From: a virus
Strand: one strand, 5' to 3'
Length of the DNA stretch: 40,084 nucleotides
Virus record (IMG/VR): IMGVR_UViG_3300044816_000056
Coordinates: 1 to 40,084 of that record
Both the position numbers and the translations under genes were made by a program. Shown here piece after piece: positions 31,275 through 38,713 of this stretch (the stretch's first letter is position 1; each line of letters opens with the position of its first letter). The notes under the pieces were generated by a model that worked only from the letters and a program-made list of their open reading frames with translations, was not told the DNA's origin and ran no database searches.

Positions 31275-31811
31275 ATGGGATACCACGAAGCGTTCTGGGT
31301 CACCGCAGGCACGGTTGCCCCCGTCGTCGGTCTGGCGCACGTCGTTGCGATCGCCCGAAACCTGTGGCGGGTGAACACATACCTCGGCACGAGGGAGCCG
31401 TTGATCGACGCCCTGGGCCGGCGCAGCGCCATAGTGGGTGCGCAGATCACCGAGCTCGAGGTAGAGCAAAAGAGTTGGAAGGTGCATTCCGAGGAGGGGC
31501 TGGACGCATTCAAGCAAAAGGTGGCCTCGGTCAAGTCCGAGGCGAAGGCTCTCGATGCCGAACTTACGGCGTTGGAAGGTGAACCCCGCAAGATGATGCG
31601 GGCCAGCCTGTGGGCCATGGTGGGTGATGTGATTACCGCCGCCAGTTGGACAGCGTGTGCGTTCGTACTGACCCTCGCCTTGCAGTCGCTCGCCAACGGC
31701 CGCGACGGCGTATCGCCAAGTATCGCTACGGCATTGCTGACTTTGGCGGCAGCGTCACTGGTCGTCTCGGGGGCGATCGACCTTCTGCTTCGAAACAGGT
31801 TGGACACGTAG
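31275..31811 (+). CDS. Plus-strand membrane protein with coiled coil
   Basis: A 178-residue protein from ATG 31275. An N-terminal hydrophobic segment (about 8-28), a charged coiled coil (about 50-105, including EGLDAFKQKVASVKSEAKALDAELTAL) and two C-terminal transmembrane helices (about 113-135 and 147-170). It is the largest plus-strand gene inside the early region and converges on the helicase gene with a 7-base gap. Opposite orientation and membrane topology suggest an independently expressed lysogenic or exclusion-type protein; this is inference. Confidence 0.65.
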   Translation: MGYHEAFWVTAGTVAPVVGLAHVVAIARNLWRVNTYLGTREPLIDALGRRSAIVGAQITELEVEQKSWKVHSEEGLDAFKQKVASVKSEAKALDAELTALEGEPRKMMRASLWAMVGDVITAASWTACAFVLTLALQSLANGRDGVSPSIATALLTLAAASLVVSGAIDLLLRNRLDT

Positions 31812-31818
31812 CTTGGCA

Positions 31819-33588
31819 TCAAGAGGCCTTCTTTCGGAGTTGATGGATGGACGCGCCACCGAGCAGCTCGGCGACAATGCGGGGATCTTGGACGAGCTCG
31901 GCGAGTTGGCCGGCCCTCTCGCGGAGCACGGAGCGCACGCGGGTGTCGATGGTGTTTGCCGCGACGATGTCGATGATTTCGGTTCCGGGGGCGTTGACGT
32001 CGCCCTCGCCGCGGTCTTCGGCCTGGATGGATTCCACTAGCGACCAGGGCCGCTGAAGGAACACCAGCGTCCCGGCCTGGCTGAGGGTGATGCCTACGCC
32101 GCCGGCGCCGACGGTGGCGCAGATCAGGTCCAGCTCGCCGGCCTGGAACGCCAGCCGGGTCTCTGTGCGTTCCTTCTGGCTCTGACCGCCGATGATGTAG
32201 CCGACCCGCAGCCCCACGGCCGCGGCCGCCTCACCGGCCAGCCGGGTCAACTGGGCGGACACCGCGAAGGAAACGACCTGCTCGCCCGGGCGCTCGGCCA
32301 GCACCTCGAGCAGCGCGTCCACCTTCCAGGACGGCGCGATGAGCTTGACCGAGACGTGCTCGACGTCGGTACCGTCATCGGCCAGCTCGAACGTGGTGGT
32401 GACCTCAGCGGCCGCGCTGGACAGCTGCGAGAGCCGGGTGAGTTGCGCCAGCACCGACATCACCGACAGCTCGCCGCCGTCGGGCATCTCGGCGAGCATG
32501 TCCGACTCCATCGAGTCATAGGCCTTGCGGTACGCGGGCGGGATCTCGACGGTGCGGACGGAATAGACCTTCGGCGGCAGCTGGTCGAGAACGTCGGCGC
32601 GTGCCACCCGGCGCTGCTGGCCGAGTATCGAGAGCCGGAACTCGGGTTCGTTGCCGGGGTTGAGGCCAAGGATCATCTGGCCGTAGTCAGACGGCACGCT
32701 CAGGCAGTAGCGGTTCACCCAGCGATCGCGCGAGGGCCACGCCCCGGGGGCCAAGCACACCAGCGTCGGCCAGAGGTCGGCCGGGTGGTGGGTGATCGGG
32801 GTTCCGGACAGCGCCACGAACGCCTTGACGTTGCGGGCCAATCGCCGCACGGCGTGACTGCGGGCGGCGTTGGGGTTTTTGATCAGGTGGCACTCGTCGG
32901 CGACCAGGGCCCGGGCGTTCAGCGCGATCAGCGGCGACTTGGACGGGTTGGTGTCCCGGGCATCGGTGCGGGCGGTGTCATAGCTGGTTACGTAGACGTC
33001 GGCCGTCCCGGCCAGCTTCCGCCGCCGGTCAGCGGTCCCCCGCCACGCCACGGTGCGCCAGTACGGTGCCCAGCGGCGGAACTCCTCCACCCACGGGTCC
33101 ACGACGCTGGCCGGGCAGACAATCAGGATCGGCAGATTCATGCCGTCAAAGTCCTGGGACCATTCAGCAAGGCCCAGGATCGTGGTGATGGTCTTGCCGG
33201 TGCGGGGCTCGTCGAAGATCAGGGCGTGGCCCGTGCTGGCAATCAGGTTGGCGCCGGCCACCTGGTACGGCCGCGGCGTGAGCCCTTCCGGTACCGGGAC
33301 GGTCAGCGGCTTCTCGACGGCCGCCACCCGCGAGGTGACCTGGTCGGCGACCCATTCCCGAAGCCGCGGCCCGGGTCGCCAGAGGTCGCCGTAGACGGCC
33401 GCCAGCTGCACCACGGCCGGCCAGCTGAGCGGCAGCAGCAGCGCGCCTTTGGGATCGCTCGGCTTGAGCAGCGGGGTGAGCTGCTGCAGCTGCTTGGCAA
33501 CGTGCGCGACGTCGGCGATCAGGCCGCCGGCGATCAGCACGATGCGATCGCCGGCGGCCGTCAACTCGCCGTGGACGGAGGTGCTCAT
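31819..33588 (-). CDS. SNF2-type DNA helicase/translocase
   Basis: A 589-residue protein starting at ATG 33588. Motifs: PRPYQVAGANLI at 105-116, Walker A variant DEPRTGKT at 126-133, DECH at 231-234, SGTPI at 261-265, and the second RecA domain (GEQVVSFAVSAQLTRLA, then ICATVGAGGVGITLSQAGTLVFLQRPWSLVESIQAEDRGEGD). The last segment is the SNF2-like motif V-VI block with QAEDR. About 95 N-terminal residues are specific to it. It probably unwinds or remodels DNA during replication or recombination. Confidence 0.88.
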   Translation of the reverse strand: MSTSVHGELTAAGDRIVLIAGGLIADVAHVAKQLQQLTPLLKPSDPKGALLLPLSWPAVVQLAAVYGDLWRPGPRLREWVADQVTSRVAAVEKPLTVPVPEGLTPRPYQVAGANLIASTGHALIFDEPRTGKTITTILGLAEWSQDFDGMNLPILIVCPASVVDPWVEEFRRWAPYWRTVAWRGTADRRRKLAGTADVYVTSYDTARTDARDTNPSKSPLIALNARALVADECHLIKNPNAARSHAVRRLARNVKAFVALSGTPITHHPADLWPTLVCLAPGAWPSRDRWVNRYCLSVPSDYGQMILGLNPGNEPEFRLSILGQQRRVARADVLDQLPPKVYSVRTVEIPPAYRKAYDSMESDMLAEMPDGGELSVMSVLAQLTRLSQLSSAAAEVTTTFELADDGTDVEHVSVKLIAPSWKVDALLEVLAERPGEQVVSFAVSAQLTRLAGEAAAAVGLRVGYIIGGQSQKERTETRLAFQAGELDLICATVGAGGVGITLSQAGTLVFLQRPWSLVESIQAEDRGEGDVNAPGTEIIDIVAANTIDTRVRSVLRERAGQLAELVQDPRIVAELLGGASIHQLRKKAS

Positions 33589-34112
33589 GCGTACGGGTTC
33601 GTAGCGGTCGGGTCGTTCTCCTGCAGCCACGCCAGGTACTCGGCGCGGCCCTGGTCAGACAGACGGCCGTTGCCGCCGTGGCCGCCGGCGATCGAGGCGA
33701 GCTGCGCATTGACCGTCTGTCGGGCATCGCGCTGGTAGCTCTTGACGGCATCGGTGAACAAGGCGCGGAGCTTTGTCTCATGGCCGAGGCTCCTGCAGTG
33801 GTCGCGCTTGTTGTGACAGTTGCTGTTGTGCTCGGGTTGCTTGATGCACAGCTCTCGCGTCCCGACGTTTGACCCGCTGTGATAGCGCGAGGACCTAACG
33901 CCGACGCGTAGGGGAGAGTCGGGGTTGGTTCGGCAATCGCAACGGGTCACCGTCAAGCGGTAGACGGCGGGAGTTCCCTTGAACGTGCGCGTCTTGTGTA
34001 CGCCGAGGATCTCCCAGCCGTCGGGAGTAGTCGTCAGCACCACCTTGCCGAACTTGCATTCGACGGTCTCTACGTCGATCTCGTCTACGTTGACGGCCGT
34101 AGCTGCAGTCAT
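33585..34112 (-). CDS. Cys/His-rich early protein
   Basis: A 175-residue protein. The N-terminal sheet (VECKFGKVVLTTTPDGWEILGV) is followed by a cluster of cysteines and histidines (TRCDCRTN, then LCIKQPEHNSNCHNKRDHC), probably a zinc site, then a C-terminal helix with SDQGRAEYLAWLQEND. It is ATGA-coupled to the helicase. No named family is recognised. Confidence 0.62.
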   Translation of the reverse strand: MTAATAVNVDEIDVETVECKFGKVVLTTTPDGWEILGVHKTRTFKGTPAVYRLTVTRCDCRTNPDSPLRVGVRSSRYHSGSNVGTRELCIKQPEHNSNCHNKRDHCRSLGHETKLRALFTDAVKSYQRDARQTVNAQLASIAGGHGGNGRLSDQGRAEYLAWLQENDPTATNPYA

Positions 34113-34136
34113 CGGTTTCCGTTCTGAGGTAGGGGT

Positions 34137-34179
34137 GATCGGGCACCCGGCGCTGGGGGCAGACGCCGGGTGCCCGATC
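34137..34179 (-). terminator. Perfect 16-bp GC-rich hairpin
   Basis: GATCGGGCACCCGGCG and its exact complement at 34164-34179 are separated by 11 bases. It lies directly after the SSB-like gene. There is no T-run on the minus side (ACCCCTACC), so it may be a 3'-end stabiliser or attenuating structure lowering expression of the downstream helicase group. Confidence 0.65.
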
Positions 34180-34183
34180 GCAA

Positions 34184-35098
34184 TCAGCCGCCGGTGAGCT
34201 TGGCCAGCAATTGCTGCTGCTCCGGCGAGAGATCTGCCGGGGGCTGCGGCGCTGCTGCCTGTGCCGGGGGCTGAGCCTGTGCCGGCTGCGCGAACTGCGG
34301 GTGTGCCGGTTGCTGGTACTGCTGGGCGAACTGCTGTGCCTGCATCGCCGCCAACTCCGGTTGCGCCTGCTGGGCGTATTGGCTCAGCTGCGGATCCGGA
34401 GCCTGCTGGATCGGGCCGGTCGGCTGGGCGAATTGGCCTTGGGGAAGCTGCTGCACCTGGGCCGGAGCCTGCGGTGCGGCCGCGGCGCCGCTGGGCCGGG
34501 AGTAGATGACCGCCACCTGCTTGGCCGGGTTCATCCCGGCGCCGGCCTGACGCTCGCCGGTGTAGGTGATGTCGATGATCGAACCGGCCTCGGGCGGTCC
34601 CGCCGGAGCTCCGACCTCGGCCATCGCCCGCACCAGCTCGTCGCGGGCCTGGCCCTTGACGTACCAGACAGCCAGGCCGTCCGGGTATTCCGCCGACGGC
34701 TCCATCTGCAACGGCACCTTCATCACGAACTTCGGCCGGCCGTCCTTGAAGAATTGCGGCCGCTGCATGGTGTCGGTCTGCTGCTGGATGTCGCCGGCCC
34801 CGATAGGCCGGGTGACGATCCCGCGGTAGCGGGTCCCGTAAGGCTTCTGGTGGAAGGACAGCGACTTTCCGCCGCCAGCGCTGGGCTGGTTGTAGAAGTC
34901 GTCGATGCTGCCCTGAGCCAGGGCCGGGGCCGGCGGTGCCATCTGCGGCGCCGGGTAGCCCTGGGCCTGGGGGTACTGCTGCGCCGGATACTGCGGCTGG
35001 GCAGGGTATTGCTGCGCCGGGAACTGCTGCGGGTACTGAGGAGCCGCGGCCGGTTGCTGCGGGTATTGCGCCGGCGGATAGCCGAATGGTGCGGTCAT
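34184..35098 (-). CDS. Single-stranded-DNA-binding-like protein with Gln/Pro-rich arms
   Basis: A 304-residue protein. Residues 1-60 and 215-295 are Gln/Pro/Ala low complexity (PQQYP- and QYAQQ-type repeats). The central region, about 62-210, has the actinophage SSB-like pattern: GGGKSLSFHQKPYGTRYRGIV, then QQQTDTMQRPQFFKDGRPKFVMKVPLQ, then GLAVWYVKGQARDELVRAM and IDITYTGE. It is probably an OB-fold ssDNA-binding protein; the long Q-rich arms are unusual and could drive self-association. AAAGGGG precedes the start. Confidence 0.7.
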   Translation of the reverse strand: MTAPFGYPPAQYPQQPAAAPQYPQQFPAQQYPAQPQYPAQQYPQAQGYPAPQMAPPAPALAQGSIDDFYNQPSAGGGKSLSFHQKPYGTRYRGIVTRPIGAGDIQQQTDTMQRPQFFKDGRPKFVMKVPLQMEPSAEYPDGLAVWYVKGQARDELVRAMAEVGAPAGPPEAGSIIDITYTGERQAGAGMNPAKQVAVIYSRPSGAAAAPQAPAQVQQLPQGQFAQPTGPIQQAPDPQLSQYAQQAQPELAAMQAQQFAQQYQQPAHPQFAQPAQAQPPAQAAAPQPPADLSPEQQQLLAKLTGG

Positions 35099-35132
35099 TG
35101 CAGGTGCCCCTTTCGAGAGCGAGTGGTTGGTG

Positions 35133-35957
35133 TTACTGGGCTTTGTTGACGGCGGTCCCGGGACATCCAGGACCGCCGTCTCGTGCTGATTGCGGCCGGT
35201 AGAACGGGCAGAAGTAGCAGGAGTCCGAGTCAGGGGCTGCTGGGATGTCTTTGAGTGACAGCCGGCCGTCGTGCAGTTGCAGTGCCATGTCCTTGCGGAT
35301 GGCGGTTTGTGCGAAGACCTCGGTGATCAGGTCCTCATCAGCGCTGGTGTGCTGCCGTTCCCAGACGTAGAGCCCGTCAAGGCTCGATGCCTGGCGCGGG
35401 TAGGCCGCCAGCGCCACCCGGCGCACGGGCAAGCCCAAGCGCCGGTAACCCTCGCCGTACAGCACCAGCTGCACGACGTACTTCCTCGGCGGGCCGGCCG
35501 AGGCGCGAACCTTGGCCATGCTTGATTCCGCCAAGCATTTGTGGTCGACCACTGCCTGCTCGACCGCGTCGTACAGGTCGGCCGTGCCGGGGTGATCGGG
35601 ATGCGGGGTGACCTTCTGCTCGGCCACCCAGCGGAGAATGTTGTGCCGCTTGTTGTCGGCGGTGAAGGCGTCGGCCAGCCAGGCGTGGATCGCGGTGCCG
35701 ACCACGGAGGGCCACGGGTCCATCACGTGGTTGGTGGCTGGCAGGCCGGCCATCTTTCCCGCCACCTGCCGATCGCACGGCTCCCCCAGCTCGGAAGGGC
35801 CGAGGTGCAGCTGCAGACTCCGCGGTGCCCGGGCGGCGTGCTCGGTCACCACGCGGCGCAGTTCTGAGGCGTAGCGCGATCCCCAGGCCGAGCTGCCGTT
35901 GAGCGGCGCCGGCGCGGTGGACATGAAGTCCGCGGGCGAAATGTTGACGGTGGTCAC
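35133..35957 (-). CDS. Cas4-like PD-(D/E)XK exonuclease with Fe-S cysteines
   Basis: A 274-residue protein from GTG 35957, chosen because it makes a GTGA overlap (ATG 35966 is possible). Nuclease core: H91 in GTAIHAWL, D127 in GTADLYD, D138-H-K140. Four cysteines (C61, C247, C250, C265 in GEPCDRQ, CYFCPFYR and GPGCPG) are placed as in Cas4/AddB-type 4Fe-4S nucleases. With the SSB-like protein next to it, it probably resects DNA ends for phage recombination or replication; there are no other cas genes. Confidence 0.86.
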   Translation of the reverse strand: MTTVNISPADFMSTAPAPLNGSSAWGSRYASELRRVVTEHAARAPRSLQLHLGPSELGEPCDRQVAGKMAGLPATNHVMDPWPSVVGTAIHAWLADAFTADNKRHNILRWVAEQKVTPHPDHPGTADLYDAVEQAVVDHKCLAESSMAKVRASAGPPRKYVVQLVLYGEGYRRLGLPVRRVALAAYPRQASSLDGLYVWERQHTSADEDLITEVFAQTAIRKDMALQLHDGRLSLKDIPAAPDSDSCYFCPFYRPQSARDGGPGCPGTAVNKAQ

Positions 35958-36343
35958 GGCGCACATGCCGAGCAGAGATTGGCCAGGCCCGCATCGCGTC
36001 TCTCGACCCAGCTACACGGCTGCCCGGTCCGCTCGATGCAGTTTGAGCAGTCGTCTTCGGTGCATCCGCACACGCGACACCACGGCTCACCGGACCACCC
36101 GTTAGGGGCGGCCTCGGGATCGGTAAGCTCGTGCTGGACGTTGGCCACCGCGCAGTCGAGGCACACAAACCAGCTCTCGCCGTCCTCGGTCACAGCGATC
36201 CGTACGAGCACGACCGCGACGTTGGCGCAGGCAGTGGATTCGCAGAGGTGGCCGGCGGGCTGGTTCTGCTCCTCAGCAGTGCAGGGTTCGATAGACAACT
36301 GCCAGTCGCTGTCGAGCCAATTCCGCGTCGGTGTGGCGGTCAC
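35954..36343 (-). CDS. Cysteine-rich zinc-binding protein
   Basis: A 129-residue protein from GTG 36343, 4 bases after the preceding stop. Two clusters: CESTAC with a downstream CLDC (residues about 42-80), and WCRVCGCTEDDCSNC ending in CSAC. The CRVCGCTxxDC...CSWVE...LCSAC signature occurs in many small phage and mobile-element proteins. It probably binds two zinc ions; the role is unknown. Confidence 0.68.
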   Translation of the reverse strand: MTATPTRNWLDSDWQLSIEPCTAEEQNQPAGHLCESTACANVAVVLVRIAVTEDGESWFVCLDCAVANVQHELTDPEAAPNGWSGEPWCRVCGCTEDDCSNCIERTGQPCSWVERRDAGLANLCSACAP

Positions 36344-36347
36344 GGGA

Positions 36348-36920
36348 TCAGCCGGCCTTCGGTGCGTGCGGGTCGAAGCCCTCGTGCGTTCGCCGCCGGT
36401 GCATCGCCATGGCCTGTGACGACTCGAAGCTGCGATCGCAGTCGGTGACCGAGCAGGCAACGGCCGGTCGCCCTACTAGTTTCGCCTTGGCGGCCGCCAG
36501 TTGCGCTTCCAACCGTGCGATCTCGGCCTTGGTCTCAGCGGCCCGGGCCTCGCGCAGTCGGGCAGCCTCGGCTGACTCGCGCTCGCCGCGGAGCAGTTCG
36601 AGCAGCTTCGCCAGGTCGGCCTCCACCTTTGCGCCGAGAGCCACGACACTCTTGCTGGACGAGCGCTTCGCCGCGGCGAACAGCACGCGAGGATCGTTCG
36701 CCAGTGCTACCGGCTGAGCGGGGGCAGCGGTGACGATTGGCCGGACCACGGCGGGTGCCGGGAGCTGGGTCTGAGGACGGGCTACCGGCTGGCCGGCGGG
36801 GATAGCGCCAGCGCGGAATTGGTCGCAGCCGCAGGCGTTTACGTCACAGCCGAACGCCTCGGTGTGCAACCGGCTGGGATGACCGCACGCGCACAGCAGC
36901 GGGGTGGTCGCCGCGGTCAT
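36348..36920 (-). CDS. Coiled-coil protein with classical C2H2 zinc finger
   Basis: A 190-residue protein. The N-terminal Cys/His knuckle is CACGHPSRLH...CDVNACGC. A Pro/Ala spacer follows, then a coiled coil at about 95-145, then a C-terminal finger C-x4-C-x12-H-x4-H (ACSVTDCDRSF...AMHRRRTHEG, about 154-177), which is the eukaryotic-style C2H2 spacing with the Phe in place. It is ATGA-coupled to the next upstream gene. Probably a sequence-specific DNA binder; such fingers are rare in bacteria (for example Ros/MucR). Confidence 0.7.
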   Translation of the reverse strand: MTAATTPLLCACGHPSRLHTEAFGCDVNACGCDQFRAGAIPAGQPVARPQTQLPAPAVVRPIVTAAPAQPVALANDPRVLFAAAKRSSSKSVVALGAKVEADLAKLLELLRGERESAEAARLREARAAETKAEIARLEAQLAAAKAKLVGRPAVACSVTDCDRSFESSQAMAMHRRRTHEGFDPHAPKAG

Positions 36921-37237
36921 GCCGACACCGCACGCAAGGTCCAGGCGGTGGACTTCTTGGCGTACCGCACGTAGGTCTCGGGCGCCTCGGCCTTGAGCTT
37001 GGTGGCGTCCACCCGCCAGGACTCCACCGCGACGAGACGCAGCGGCGCGACCAGCTCGTCGCTGACCAGGTCGATCGCGGTCTCCCCCGGCTGCATCAGC
37101 TGGCTCAGTTCGAGCTTGATGGCGTCAGTGATCGCCTTGAGCGACTCCTCGGCCTTGGTCTTCTCGGCCTTGGCCATGTCGTACTGCGCGGCCAGCTGCG
37201 CGAGGCGGCTATCGGTGTTCGGGGTGACAACGGTCAT
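36917..37237 (-). CDS. Small coiled-coil protein
   Basis: A 106-residue protein from ATG 37237; the longer frame to 37444 overlaps a real gene. The coiled coil (LAQLAAQYDMAKAEKTKAEESLKAITDAIKLEL) is followed by a sheet and the motif ETYVRYAKKSTAWTLRAV, a segment seen in phage proteins encoded beside Cas4-like nucleases. It may be a partner or regulator of that nuclease. Confidence 0.6.
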   Translation of the reverse strand: MTVVTPNTDSRLAQLAAQYDMAKAEKTKAEESLKAITDAIKLELSQLMQPGETAIDLVSDELVAPLRLVAVESWRVDATKLKAEAPETYVRYAKKSTAWTLRAVSA

Positions 37238-37263
37238 CGGATTCTGCTTTCGGGACAGGTGGA

Positions 37264-37461
37264 TCAGTGGAGGTTGAGGGCGATCACGAAGAGCGCGATG
37301 GCGAGGACCCAGCCCGCGGCGATGACGCCGTAGAACTTGAGCCAGGCGATCGGCGGGATTTCGCCGACGGTCAGGTCGTCGATGGTGATGTCGTCGGCTC
37401 GTCGGGCGTTGCGGGAGGCGAGGGCCTTGTCGATGCGGCGCCACATGGATTCGTGGATCAT
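37264..37461 (-). CDS. Small single-pass membrane protein
   Basis: A 65-residue protein: a charged N-terminal half (WRRIDKALASRNARRADDITIDDL) and one C-terminal transmembrane helix (FYGVIAAGWVLAIALFVIALNL, about 43-64). The start at 37461 overlaps the stop of the upstream gene (TGATG). A tail-anchored topology is likely. The function is unknown. Confidence 0.62.
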   Translation of the reverse strand: MIHESMWRRIDKALASRNARRADDITIDDLTVGEIPPIAWLKFYGVIAAGWVLAIALFVIALNLH

Positions 37462-37934
37462 CAGTGCCGCCGATCGCTGCGGCCGCCGAGCACCATGACG
37501 ACGCCGACGAGCAGGATCAGGCCGGCGATGACCAGGGCGGGGCCGGGGTTGCTGCCGGTGCTGGCCAGCGGTGTGGCGGTCCCCGTCGAGGTCCGAGTTG
37601 TAGCTGCACTCGACGGGGCCGCGCTCGCGGTTGTGCTGTACGGCGGGCCGAGGCTAGTGACGGGGCTTGTAGTCGCCGGCGCGGACTCGCTGGGTCGGGC
37701 TGAGCTGGCCGTGGACGATCTCGACGGCGCGGGTGCAGGCGTCGTGGTCGACGACGTGCTGCTTGCTGTGGTGGTGCCGTCCGACGGGTGGGATGAAGAG
37801 GACGTTGCGCTCGATGTCGGACTGGTCGACGGGGAGCTGGCGGGGACGGAGGCGCTGGTTGACGCGGCTGGTAACGAGCATGGAGCACTCCGGTGATGGA
37901 TGTGGGTGGACGTAGGGGCGTGGTGGCCGGTCAT
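37461..37934 (-). CDS. Ser/Thr-rich protein with LAxTG-like sorting signal
   Basis: A 157-residue protein. It starts at ATG 37934 in an ATGA overlap and ends TGATG into the next gene, so it is coupled on both sides. Residues about 20-110 are Ser/Thr/Ala/Pro-rich. The C-terminus has LASTG, then a hydrophobic helix (ALVIAGLILLVGVVMVLGG) and RSDRRH, the layout of a class E sortase (LAxTG) wall-sorting signal. No signal peptide is visible, so true surface anchoring is doubtful. A different-frame gene is nested inside its 5' half, where third-position GC of this frame is lower. Confidence 0.6.
   Translation of the reverse strand: MTGHHAPTSTHIHHRSAPCSLPAASTSASVPASSPSTSPTSSATSSSSHPSDGTTTASSTSSTTTPAPAPSRSSTASSARPSESAPATTSPVTSLGPPYSTTASAAPSSAATTRTSTGTATPLASTGSNPGPALVIAGLILLVGVVMVLGGRSDRRH
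37654..37881 (-). CDS. Nested gene in alternative frame
   Basis: A 75-residue protein from ATG 37881 with GGAG 7-8 bases upstream, lying wholly within the LAxTG-like gene in another frame. Third codon positions are over 90 percent G/C, better than the host frame here. The sequence (VNQRLRPRQLPVDQSDIERNVLFIPPVGRHHHSKQHVVDHDACTRAVEIVHG, shown in part) is well mixed and protein-like rather than the low-complexity output of a shadow frame. No family is recognised. Either both frames are used or this one is the principal product. Confidence 0.55.
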   Translation of the reverse strand: MLVTSRVNQRLRPRQLPVDQSDIERNVLFIPPVGRHHHSKQHVVDHDACTRAVEIVHGQLSPTQRVRAGDYKPRH

Positions 37935-38161
37935 CGGGCCACCTCGTTCGGTGTCTGCTCGGCAGCTGGAGCAGGAATGACGCTGGGGTCGTCGCAGTCG
38001 CTGCTGTACGGCAGCCGGTCGATGCGAAGCGCCCACAGACCGTCGGGGCGCTCGTACCACTGACCGACGCGCAGCCCGTGGCCCTTGTCGTCTTCGACCT
38101 CGACGAATCGTCCCGACTCATGTGCCGGCGGGCCGTCGAACACGATGTTGATGGCGGTCAT
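37931..38161 (-). CDS. Hypothetical early protein
   Basis: A 76-residue protein, beta-rich: INIVFDGPPAHESGRFVEVEDDKGHGLRVGQWYERPDGLWALRI, then an acidic/Pro tail. The FVEVED..G.....GxWxxRxDGxWxLRI pattern recurs in small actinophage proteins. It is coupled to its neighbours by ATGA at both ends. Confidence 0.66.
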   Translation of the reverse strand: MTAINIVFDGPPAHESGRFVEVEDDKGHGLRVGQWYERPDGLWALRIDRLPYSSDCDDPSVIPAPAAEQTPNEVAR

Positions 38162-38493
38162 CGGGCCACCGACAGATGCCGGCTGTTGGCGATCGCCAGC
38201 GCGCGGTCGATGGAGGCCGCGGCCTGGTCGCGCAGCAGGTTGCCGACGCGCTGGACTGCGTCGTCGATGTCGAGGGCGACCAGTTCGCGGTAGCCATCCG
38301 TCTCGGCCTGCACCGCGTTGTCGAGGGTGTTGCAGACCTGCTCGAACCGGCTGGCCCGCAAGGTCGGCTCTACGTCGGGCAGGACGATGTTGAGCAGCGC
38401 GTGGATGTCGTGGGTCTCGCGCTCGTGCACTTGCCAGGCGGCATGGAGCAACACGTTGGCCGCGTGATCGTCGAGCTTGGGGATGCTGGGCAT
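38158..38493 (-). CDS. Hypothetical helical early protein
   Basis: A 111-residue protein, mostly helical (DDHAANVLLHAAWQVHERETHDIHALLNIVL and ALDIDDAVQRVGNLLRDQAAASIDRALAIA). AAAGGAAT precedes ATG 38493. No family is recognised. The 64-base gap upstream contains a GAAGCCG/CGGCTTC dyad (about 38517-38550). Confidence 0.62.
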   Translation of the reverse strand: MPSIPKLDDHAANVLLHAAWQVHERETHDIHALLNIVLPDVEPTLRASRFEQVCNTLDNAVQAETDGYRELVALDIDDAVQRVGNLLRDQAAASIDRALAIANSRHLSVAR

Positions 38494-38557
38494 TAGAATT
38501 CCTTTCGTTGGTAGGTGAAGCCGTTGTCTCTGTCCGGGGCGGCGGCTTCGCTGTTTG

Positions 38558-38713
38558 TCAGGCGGATCGCTGGTGCTCTTGGTCTTTCGGTTTGGGCATG
38601 AACCGGAGGGCGAGCTTGAGGGCCTGGTCGTCGCTGAGCGGCGGCAGCTTGGCGACCTGCTGGTCGACCCACGCCTGCTCGTCAGCGGTCAGCTGGTGCG
38701 GGGGGTTGCTCAC
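38558..38713 (-). CDS. 51-residue early protein
   Basis: It starts with GTG 38713 in a GTGA overlap with the excisionase-like gene. Sequence features: LTADEQAWVDQQVAKLPPLSDDQALKLALRFM, then a basic tail. Two short helices; this type of tiny helical protein recurs early in actinophage genomes. The function is unknown. Confidence 0.65.
   Translation of the reverse strand: MSNPPHQLTADEQAWVDQQVAKLPPLSDDQALKLALRFMPKPKDQEHQRSA

Noticed and set aside
32356-33738. Plus-strand 460-codon open frame opposite the helicase
   Set aside because: Composition of an antisense shadow, with no domain; the helicase on the minus strand has all SNF2 motifs.
35133-35957. Part of a CRISPR-Cas adaptation module
   Set aside because: Cas4-like nucleases are common as solo recombination nucleases in phages; no cas1, cas2 or array is present.
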